Part shown: one piece after another, positions 8,856 through 15,873 of the stretch
How positions within the stretch are numbered: position 1 is the first letter of the stretch
How the letters are laid out: every line of letters begins with the position of its first letter
From: Deferribacteres bacterium
Lineage (GTDB): Bacteria > Zhuqueibacterota > Zhuqueibacteria > Zhuqueibacterales > Geothermadaptataceae
Direction of reading: 5' to 3'
Length of the DNA stretch: 64,000 nucleotides
NCBI GenBank assembly: GCA_020633655.1
Contig: JACKDF010000012.1
Location: 62,001 to 126,000, forward strand
Notes under the pieces: model-generated
What the model was told of the DNA's origin: nothing
Seen by the model: only the letters and a program-made list of their open reading frames with translations
Databases searched by the model: none
Position numbers and translations under genes: made by a program

Positions 8856-9239
8856 ATGAAAACAACAAAAATAGCCTTTATCGGATTAACGTGCTTCTTT
8901 GTGTGTGCTGCATGTGCTCTTGGTGTTCTTCGATGGGATATCCAGTCAGACCTCGATAAGTGGCGCGATATTGCCCAGTCGAACCACCCTCACCCTGGAG
9001 ATGACGTTGCCGCAATGCTTGAGTATGTGCAATCAAATTCACATTCCCTCCCAAAACGTAATCATGTTGTTTGGGCTCTTGGCCAAGCCAGAGACAGTCG
9101 AGCCCTGACAATTATACAGAGCTTCTACACTGGGAAAAAATGTAACCATAGCCAGTATCTTTGCCAAAGAGAACTATTGAAAGCTATAAAACTATGCAAG
9201 GATGAAACACCGAATCTATTATTTATCAAGACGCCATAA
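8856..9239 (+). CDS. Small exported HEAT-like repeat protein
   Basis: 127 residues. An N-terminal hydrophobic segment, IAFIGLTCFFVCAACALGVL, is a signal anchor or signal peptide. The segment HVVWALGQARDSRALTIIQSF has the helix-turn-helix look of a HEAT/PBS-lyase-like repeat, and a second one (LCQRELLKAIKLCK) follows. The protein is short and could be a truncated relative of the HEAT proteins encoded at 46-48 kb. GAGACAGCA precedes the ATG. It is transcribed alone and followed by a large hairpin at 9308-9367. Function unknown. Confidence 0.65.
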   Translation: MKTTKIAFIGLTCFFVCAACALGVLRWDIQSDLDKWRDIAQSNHPHPGDDVAAMLEYVQSNSHSLPKRNHVVWALGQARDSRALTIIQSFYTGKKCNHSQYLCQRELLKAIKLCKDETPNLLFIKTP

Positions 9240-9307
9240 GGCATCGAACAACAGCAGGCACAAGGGCACGAAAGGCGGCCGGCATTGGCAGCAGCGATTT
9301 CACCAAT

Positions 9308-9367
9308 CAACGCACTCATCACAGGCCGCAGTCTGCATTCCTTTTGTGGCTTGTGATGAGTGCGTTG
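9308..9367. repeat. Long hairpin with 23-bp stem
   Basis: Arms 9308-9330 and 9345-9367 pair over 23 positions, with 21 Watson-Crick pairs and two G-T pairs; the first 16 bp (CAACGCACTCATCACA) pair perfectly. The loop is 14 nt. It lies 68 nt after the stop of the HEAT-like gene and could end or protect that mRNA, but no T-run follows. Confidence 0.6.
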
Positions 9368-9520
9368 TTCGGTCAATTTGGGCGCCGAGCGGGTGCTACC
9401 CTGAACGGAAGTTATTCGTACTGCATTAATAATGCGACTGTTTAAAAATCTTATAAACTCTTGATACTTTTCTCATTTACAATCACCCTTTGAATTTTAT
9501 CGAAAAAATTAGAGGCCAAT

Positions 9521-11383
9521 ATGAAATCTTCATTCCTGCTTTCAACACTATTTTGTCTTACTCTGTTTGGAATATCCACCGCTCAATCTCCCACCAATCT
9601 GAAAAAAGTTGAGCCTCCATTTTGGTGGGCCGGAATGAAGACCCCGGAATTGCAGCTACTCGTGTATGGAGAAAATATAGCTGATTTACAGCCTGTTATA
9701 GATTATCCGGGAGTAAAAATTGCGAGGACGATCCGGGTAAAAAATCCGAATTACCTTTTCATCGATCTTGTATTTGCACCCGATGTTCAACCCGGACAAT
9801 TCGAAATCCTACTGCAAAAAGAAGGGCAAACGCATTTAAAACATACATATAAAATCCTCGAGCGGGAAAATGGTTCGGCTGAACGCCAGGGTTTTGCCAA
9901 CGCCGACGTCATTTATTTGATTACACCCGACCGTTTTGCCAATGGCAATCCGGACAACGACAGCGTCGATGACTTGAAAGAAGGCGTCAATCGCAGCGAT
10001 CCCGATGGCCGTCATGGTGGTGATTTGCGAGGGATTTCCGATCATCTCGATTATATTCAGGACATGGGATTTACAGGAATCTGGATAAATCCGGTGCTGG
10101 AAAACAACCAGGAACGCTACTCTTACCACGGCTATTCAACCACTGATTTTTATCAAATTGATGCACGGTTCGGTAGCAATGAAGAATATGTGCAGTTAAG
10201 CTACAAAGCGAAGGCGATGGGTATTAAATTAATCATGGATATGATCGTCAATCACTGCGGCTCCGGCCATTGGTGGATGAACGACCTGCCGACAGACGAT
10301 TGGTTAAATAACCAGGATAACTTCGTCCAAACCAATCATCGCCGCAGCACCGTACAAGACCCCTACGCATCTCAGTCGGATTACCACGGATTCGTAGATG
10401 GCTGGTTTGTACGCACGATGCCGGATATGAACGCCAAAAACACACTCATGGCGAACTACCTGATTCAAAACGCGATCTGGTGGATTGAATACGCCAATTT
10501 AGGCGGCATTCGTATGGACACCTACTCCTATTCCGACAAGTATTTTTTGGCCAAATGGGTGAAACGTATAATGAAAGAATACCCGAATTTCAACATCGTC
10601 GGTGAGGAATGGAGCCCTAACCCTGCCATCGTTTCATACTGGCAAAAGGGAAAAATAAACGCAAACGGCTATAACTCTCCATTACCGAGTTTAATGGATT
10701 TTCCAATTCAGCAGGCGATGAGCAGAGGATTAAATGCCAAAGAAGCATCCTATGATGGCATCGTTCAACTCTATGAAATGCTCGCGATAGATTTCCTTTA
10801 TCCTGATCCTTTTAACCTGGTGACATTCCCGGATAATCACGATATGAGCCGTTTCTTCTCCCAGGTCAATGAAGATTTTGGCCTTTTCAAATTGGGTGTC
10901 GCTTTCATTCTTACAACACGCGGGATTCCGCAAATTTATTACGGTACCGAAGTTCTCATGAGCAATCCCGGTACGGATCGCCACGGCATTATTCGTAGCG
11001 ATTTTCCCGGTGGTTGGCATGGCGATAAAGTCAATAGTTTTACGGGAAAAGGTTTGACAGACCAGCAAAAACAAGCGCAAACCTTCCTCAAAAAACTGCT
11101 CAACTGGCGCAGAGAATCACCTGTGATTCACACGGGTAAGCTCATGCAATTCGTTCCGGTTTTTGGTGTCTATGTCTACTTCCGCTACGACAATGGTGCC
11201 AGGGTCATGGTTCTGTTAAACAAAAACCAGGAAGAAACCGTGCTTCCCACTGAACGCTTTCAGGAAATGCTGGCTGGAATAACAAGCGGATTTGATGTCT
11301 TGTCGGGTAAAAAGTACGATGTGCATAAGGAACTAAAACTTCCTGCCAGAAGCCCCTTGATCCTCGAGTTGACAGGAGATTGA
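9521..11383 (+). CDS. Secreted GH13 neopullulanase/cyclomaltodextrinase-like alpha-amylase
   Basis: 620 residues, close in length and layout to Bacteroides neopullulanase SusA. A signal peptide of about 21 residues ends at STAQ. Residues 30-120 form the N-terminal cyclomaltodextrinase beta-sandwich (PPFWWAGMKTPELQLLVYG). The GH13 barrel shows the conserved regions: DMIVNHCG, the nucleophile Asp in GGIRMDTYSY, the acid/base Glu in NIVGEEWSPNP and the stabilising Asp in FPDNHDMSRF. The calcium-site segment GNPDNDSVDDLKEG is present. A C-terminal beta-domain ends the protein. It would hydrolyse alpha-1,4 (and some alpha-1,6) glucans in the periplasm or outside. AGAGGCCAAT precedes the ATG. No sus-type transporter genes lie nearby. 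Confidence 0.93.
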   Translation: MKSSFLLSTLFCLTLFGISTAQSPTNLKKVEPPFWWAGMKTPELQLLVYGENIADLQPVIDYPGVKIARTIRVKNPNYLFIDLVFAPDVQPGQFEILLQKEGQTHLKHTYKILERENGSAERQGFANADVIYLITPDRFANGNPDNDSVDDLKEGVNRSDPDGRHGGDLRGISDHLDYIQDMGFTGIWINPVLENNQERYSYHGYSTTDFYQIDARFGSNEEYVQLSYKAKAMGIKLIMDMIVNHCGSGHWWMNDLPTDDWLNNQDNFVQTNHRRSTVQDPYASQSDYHGFVDGWFVRTMPDMNAKNTLMANYLIQNAIWWIEYANLGGIRMDTYSYSDKYFLAKWVKRIMKEYPNFNIVGEEWSPNPAIVSYWQKGKINANGYNSPLPSLMDFPIQQAMSRGLNAKEASYDGIVQLYEMLAIDFLYPDPFNLVTFPDNHDMSRFFSQVNEDFGLFKLGVAFILTTRGIPQIYYGTEVLMSNPGTDRHGIIRSDFPGGWHGDKVNSFTGKGLTDQQKQAQTFLKKLLNWRRESPVIHTGKLMQFVPVFGVYVYFRYDNGARVMVLLNKNQEETVLPTERFQEMLAGITSGFDVLSGKKYDVHKELKLPARSPLILELTGD

Positions 11384-11442
11384 CATTTGGTAATATACAA
11401 TTGTGTGTCCCATGGCAATTAAAAACCGATTGAGGAAAAAAT

Positions 11443-11898
11443 ATGAATGGAATTGAAATGCAAAAATATTTAAAGCCATTAAGAGAAGTCGCTGCTCAGC
11501 TGCCGCATCCCCAAGCAAACTGGGGCAACATGGATTTCCAAAACATGATTGAACATCTCGGTTTTGCGTTTGAGCTGGTATTTAAAAATATGCACTGTGT
11601 CACTCCACCCGAAAAAATTCCCCGGCAACAAGCATTTCTTCGCACGGACAAACCCATGCCGCATAATTTTCGTTTCCCCTACCTGCCCGAGGAACCATTG
11701 CCCCACAAATATGCCAGCGTTGAAAAAGCGATAGAGCAGCTTGAAAATTCTATAGAACGATACGAAGCATTCTGGAAAGAAAATCCGGAGGCTACGGCAG
11801 TCCATCCTGTTTTTGGGGAAATGGGGCTGGAATTATGGGACAGAACGCATTTGAAACATATACAGCATCATTTCGAGCAGTTTTCAATAGCACACTAG
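11443..11898 (+). CDS. DUF1569 / DinB-like helical protein
   Basis: 151 residues, cytoplasmic. The pattern DFQNMIEHLGFAFE near the start and WDRTHLKHIQHHFEQF at the end fits the DUF1569 branch of the DinB four-helix fold, where three His residues usually bind a metal. Members are often of unknown function or thiol-transferase-like. GAGGAAAAAAT lies before the ATG. It lies 59 bp after the amylase gene on the same strand and may be cotranscribed, though no functional link is evident. Confidence 0.72.
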   Translation: MNGIEMQKYLKPLREVAAQLPHPQANWGNMDFQNMIEHLGFAFELVFKNMHCVTPPEKIPRQQAFLRTDKPMPHNFRFPYLPEEPLPHKYASVEKAIEQLENSIERYEAFWKENPEATAVHPVFGEMGLELWDRTHLKHIQHHFEQFSIAH

Positions 11899-11921
11899 CC
11901 GAATTTTTATTTCATCAAATA

Positions 11922-12040
11922 ATTGGGGGCTGGGTCAAAACATGTAATGCGATATTCATGTCGCTCATTTTTGAGCTTAAATTTACGACATAAATGTCGA
12001 GTTACAGCCATTAAATCATGCTTTGACATAGCCTCTTAAT
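11922..12040. mobile_element. MITE-like element with degenerate TTGGGGGCTGTGTCAAAACA-type ends
   Basis: Left end ATTGGGGGCTGGGTCAAAAC (11922 on) and right end CTTTGACATAGCCTCTTAAT (to 12040) are inverted copies with a few mismatches. The inside carries further small palindromes (CGACATAAATGTCG) and no reading frame. The ends match those of the element at 32190-32325, so these are two copies of one non-autonomous family. The GGGGCTGTGTCAAAA type of end is common among IS families with DDE transposases; no transposase is in this window. Confidence 0.6.
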
Positions 12041-12051
12041 CTTTGATTAGA

Positions 12052-14223
12052 TCAAACCAATGCACTTTCTTCGCCGGAATCCCGGACAAATAAACAACTG
12101 GATTTTGTGAGCTCGGATACGTCCCGGATAAAATCAAACGAAATCGTATCATGGCCTACGCCAAATATATTGATATCCGCAGGAGGCGCTTGCAGGACAA
12201 CATCTTTAAATTGCCCGATTAGCACATGAAAATCGGTCATTGAAGGCAAACGGGCGCGGTCTCCAAGTTTCTCTAAAAAATTATTCAACCTTTTTTCGTC
12301 GTTTTTTTCAGGAGAAGCCGTCACCAGATTTATAGTCCCATGCCAGTTAATTTGCAACTGCAAGGTAATCAGCATTGCCAAATGCCAGTTTGGGCTTTTA
12401 TCGCGAAGCCAAAGGTTGATAACCCGTTGCATGCCGAACGCCTTGCGCGAGTGTTGCCGCAAAATTATGACACCAAGCCGGCTTTTCGTCGCATCCTGTA
12501 CTAATTTGTTCAGCACATCATCGTTATCGCTGTCGCTCCCCACGGTCAAAAAGAGAATATTCGGGCGAAAAGTACTGCCGCTCAGGGTTTGAATCACCAA
12601 TTTGGCGCCATGCTGAAAATTAGTATCATCAATGGTCGTCGTCGTAACCAGTACCCCCTCGTTTTTTATTGGCGCAAACAGTTCTTTTAATTCATCATTC
12701 ATCGAATTCTTTTCATCTTCCTGAACAGTGAAGGCAAAGATACTACCAGCGGGATAAGTAATATTGCGAATGAAAAGAAGCGGTCCCGCCCACACTTTTG
12801 GATCGTCCACCGGCAACAACAGGTCCGGTTTCCATGAAATCTGATGCCGTGGATATTTCATGGCAACCCGCGATGCCCGCTCGGCCAACGCCAGGAAGAG
12901 TCCACCGCGCAAATCCCCCCAATTGGATTTTAATTCACGCCTTTCTAACCAAACATAGAGAACAATGATGGTGATAATTGCAACAACACTAAAAACCGGA
13001 TTGATAAGAAACATCATAAACACACAACCAACTGCGCCGAGAAACGGTACAAAGCGGGGGATTTGAAAAGTCGGACGAAAACTGATAACCTTCATGCTTT
13101 GCTGAATAAAAACCACAAGATTCAGAATGCCATAGGTGATGAGAAAAAACATGGTAATCAAAGCGGCCAGCACATCCAGGTTTCCCAGAAGCAAGGCGAA
13201 TTCGATAAAAATTCCGGTAAAAATGATCGCATTGCGTGGTTCGTTGTTTTTGGTTTTTGCCTCAAAAAATTCATAAAAAGGTACGGTCCGTTGTTCCGCC
13301 AATGCTTGTAAAATACGCGGTGCCCCAAGCATGCTGCCCAAAGCAGAGGAAAGGGTTGCGCCGAGAATTCCCGCCACAACCGCGGGACCCCAAAATGCGA
13401 CATCAACCATAATCATCTGATTGCTGCGCAGCTCTTCCGGTGTTGCAATCTGACTGAGGAACCAGGCCAATCCGATGTAAATGACCATCGTTACCAGAAT
13501 CGAACTCATAGTTCCCAGTGGGATAGAACGGCGAGGTTCTTTTAAATCGCCGGACATGTTGGCGCCCGCCATAATTCCGGTCACCGCCGGGAAAAAGATG
13601 GCAAACACAGCCCAAAAGTCAGCATCTTCAAAATTTCCCACAAGTTCGGATGGCTGAGGCATTGTCACAGGGGTGAGAAAAAAAGAAAGCAACGAAGCAG
13701 CCATGATAGCCATGATTATGTATTGCACTTTGATAGCGAATTGTGCACTGATATATGAAATTACAAGCAGGCTGAACCAGGCGGTGGTTGCGACCAGCAG
13801 AGGTGTGTGCTCAGGGAAAATACGCAGCCAGCCTTCAGTAAAACCGATGATGTACAAAGCCGCCGACAAAGTTTGTGAGATGTAAAATGGAATGCCGATA
13901 CTGCCACCGGCTTCGAGACCAAGGGATTTGGAAATGACCGAGTAAGCTCCTCCCGCGCCGATGCGAATATTGGTGGTGATCGACGCCAGTGAAAGTCCTG
14001 TACAGATGGTCACGGATTTCGCTAAAACAATAATGGCCAATGCGCCGAGAAAGCCTGCGTTGCCGACTACCCACCCGAGGCGGAGAAACATAATAACCCC
14101 GAGAATCGTCAACACATTCGGTGTGAAGACGCCGCTGATCGTACCAAATTTTTTCACCCGGGTTGATTTCGGCTTTGCGGTGTTTTTGGTGTTCTTCTTT
14201 TGCCAGAAAGTAAAAGCCGTCAT
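12052..14223 (-). CDS. SLC12-like cation-chloride cotransporter family / amino acid permease-fold transporter
   Basis: 723 residues. After a basic N-terminus come about 12 membrane helices of the APC fold (FTPNVLTILGVIMFLRLGW, then AGGAYSVISKSLG). The segment FPAVTGIMAGANMSGDLKEP is the signature of bacterial relatives of the Na-K-Cl cotransporters (SLC12). A soluble C-terminal domain of about 250 residues follows, with alternating strand/helix segments such as PNILFLTVG, as in the regulatory tail of that family. It would move ions, perhaps K+ or Na+ with Cl-, or amino acids, across the inner membrane; the ion is not readable. Normal length and intact. Transcribed alone on the minus strand. 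Confidence 0.87.
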   Translation of the reverse strand: MTAFTFWQKKNTKNTAKPKSTRVKKFGTISGVFTPNVLTILGVIMFLRLGWVVGNAGFLGALAIIVLAKSVTICTGLSLASITTNIRIGAGGAYSVISKSLGLEAGGSIGIPFYISQTLSAALYIIGFTEGWLRIFPEHTPLLVATTAWFSLLVISYISAQFAIKVQYIIMAIMAASLLSFFLTPVTMPQPSELVGNFEDADFWAVFAIFFPAVTGIMAGANMSGDLKEPRRSIPLGTMSSILVTMVIYIGLAWFLSQIATPEELRSNQMIMVDVAFWGPAVVAGILGATLSSALGSMLGAPRILQALAEQRTVPFYEFFEAKTKNNEPRNAIIFTGIFIEFALLLGNLDVLAALITMFFLITYGILNLVVFIQQSMKVISFRPTFQIPRFVPFLGAVGCVFMMFLINPVFSVVAIITIIVLYVWLERRELKSNWGDLRGGLFLALAERASRVAMKYPRHQISWKPDLLLPVDDPKVWAGPLLFIRNITYPAGSIFAFTVQEDEKNSMNDELKELFAPIKNEGVLVTTTTIDDTNFQHGAKLVIQTLSGSTFRPNILFLTVGSDSDNDDVLNKLVQDATKSRLGVIILRQHSRKAFGMQRVINLWLRDKSPNWHLAMLITLQLQINWHGTINLVTASPEKNDEKRLNNFLEKLGDRARLPSMTDFHVLIGQFKDVVLQAPPADINIFGVGHDTISFDFIRDVSELTKSSCLFVRDSGEESALV

Positions 14224-14379
14224 TCCGTTTTTTGCCTTCCTTCTTTATTTTATTCCGATGTTCTCAACAAGTACGGACGTAATTTCCATCACACATCCAC
14301 TGCAGTAATGTGCATGAATTTTTGATTTGCTGCAATTTATTTTTTGCCTGCAGCAGCGCTAATTATTCATCCCAAAAGA

Positions 14380-14410
14380 AAAAGCCGACTTGTGCCGGCT
14401 TTTTCTTTCA
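14380..14410 (-). terminator. Intrinsic terminator downstream of the 14585-15799 gene
   Basis: AAAAAGCCG and CGGCTTTTT form a 9-bp stem with a short loop, flanked by A and T runs on both sides, so it can work in either direction. It lies about 175 nt beyond the stop of the minus-strand sorting-domain gene. Upstream of the 12052-14223 transporter it would also insulate that gene. Confidence 0.75.
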
Positions 14411-14584
14411 TATTACATCATCACCGAAAAATTTTGAATAAGGGTAAAACTTTACAATTTACTATGGTGAATAAGTGGCAGGCACTTAATGTTTTGCAAA
14501 CGGAAAGTATTTACTTGCATCTCTTGCGATACGTTAATGACTGCCATTTTTTTATTAGAAACTATCCTTTATAAACGCATGAAC

Positions 14585-15799
14585 TCATTTCAATAATATA
14601 AGCTTCTTCTGCACAAACTCCCGTCCTGCGGTTAAGCGAAAAAAATACACCCCGCTCGGCAAACCATTCGCACGCCATTTGTATTCATAGCTCCCTACAG
14701 CTTGCTGTCCCGTAACAAGCGTTTCGATTCGTTGCCCTGAAATATTGTAAATCGTAAGCTCAACGTGGCTTTTTTGTGGCAATTGGTAGGAGATTGTTGT
14801 GGTTGGATTGAAGGGGTTGGGGTAGTTTTGCGAGAGTACGAATCGTTCAATCTCAGCTGTGGAGGTGTTTTCTGCTACACCAACACTTTGACCGATGACT
14901 ATGCTCCCTCCGGTTGTCATATCGATACCCCAGTCGTCTATTGGTGTTTCTACCATACCGCAGATTCCAATCGTATCCCCAGGTTTTAAAATAGTACGAC
15001 CGTCTTTGTGCATGTAATATTTTTGCAACGGTGTTAATTCCACAGCAAATTCGAGAAAATTGTGCCCCCAGCCATGGCCAGCCCAATACAAAGAAGTTGT
15101 ATCAGCGACGAGGAGACTGTTATCTGAACTGTTGATATTCAAAAAACCTTGCCATTGCATCATTCGTGCAGAATCCGGAAAGAGTACACGCATATTGAAA
15201 ATTTCATAATCTGATCCAAAATCAGTTACACCATCGTATTCTTCATAATCAAAAGCCCAATATTCGAGATTTCTCACTGGATCCGCACCTTCGTTGGCAA
15301 CTTTCCAGTCATCGCTTGTCCTTGCATACCACTCCAGAAATATTTCAGCCCCAATGACTGAATAAGGGTAATTTTGACTGATAAGGTATCCAACCGGACT
15401 TAAATGAGCTTCGTACCAATCCGAACGCCAGCCTGTATTCGCATTGTTGTCAATATCGAGCAACAAATTATAGAACCCACGTGATTCATAATAAATAATG
15501 CCATCATGCTCGTTGTGATAGGCATTGTTCGGCCAGGCGGGACCACTCCAAAATTCAAGGTATACGAACAGAACATTGCTAATGACCGTTGCTTTTATAG
15601 TTTTCAAGTCAACAATATCCGTAACTGCGGCTCCAACTTCAATGGGAAATACGCTTTGCAGGTTGTCAGGCGCCTCAATTATTGCAGGGTAAGCATTCCA
15701 GTCGGTACTGTCACCATCGAGGGATATTTGAGCCAAAGCTGGCTTTGATATGCCGATCAGAATGATGAAGAGAGTGAAAATGGATTTTGTGTTTTTCAT
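14585..15799 (-). CDS. Secreted protein with C-terminal sorting domain
   Basis: 404 residues. A signal peptide of about 23 residues ends at ALAQ. The middle (residues 25-290) is a beta-rich region, with acidic calcium-like patches such as LLDIDNNANTGW and FGSDYE, typical of surface or carbohydrate-associated domains but not assignable to a named enzyme family. The last 85 residues are the sorting/anchoring domain, beginning LSQNYPNPFNPTTTISYQL and ending in the FlgD-like strands SGVYFFRLTAGREFVQKKLILLK-type pattern (positions 380-404). That domain directs secretion through a type IX-like route in related bacteria. AAGGAGATATCCC lies just before the ATG, and a 15-bp palindrome lies further upstream. 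The tail is nearly duplicated in the next gene. Confidence 0.85.
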   Translation of the reverse strand: MKNTKSIFTLFIILIGISKPALAQISLDGDSTDWNAYPAIIEAPDNLQSVFPIEVGAAVTDIVDLKTIKATVISNVLFVYLEFWSGPAWPNNAYHNEHDGIIYYESRGFYNLLLDIDNNANTGWRSDWYEAHLSPVGYLISQNYPYSVIGAEIFLEWYARTSDDWKVANEGADPVRNLEYWAFDYEEYDGVTDFGSDYEIFNMRVLFPDSARMMQWQGFLNINSSDNSLLVADTTSLYWAGHGWGHNFLEFAVELTPLQKYYMHKDGRTILKPGDTIGICGMVETPIDDWGIDMTTGGSIVIGQSVGVAENTSTAEIERFVLSQNYPNPFNPTTTISYQLPQKSHVELTIYNISGQRIETLVTGQQAVGSYEYKWRANGLPSGVYFFRLTAGREFVQKKLILLK

Positions 15800-15821
15800 G
15801 GGATATCTCCTTTTTATTTAA

Positions 15822-15836
15822 AAGTTCGTCGCACTT
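15822..15836. promoter_or_regulatory. Palindrome AAGTGCG(W)CGCACTT-type in the 5' leader
   Basis: Plus-strand AAGTTCGTCGCACTT, one base off a perfect 15-bp palindrome. It lies 23-37 bp upstream of the start codon of the sorting-domain gene. Equivalent sites occur at 18703-18717 and 18767-18781. It could be an operator or a dispersed short palindrome. Confidence 0.4.
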
Positions 15837-15873
15837 TTTTCCAACGAGAAAGCGCCTTTTTTAAAGCATGAAC

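Noticed and set aside
9240..9520. Minus-strand small ORF near 9125-9376
   Set aside because: It runs through the 23-bp hairpin and the end of the HEAT-like gene and shows no protein features.
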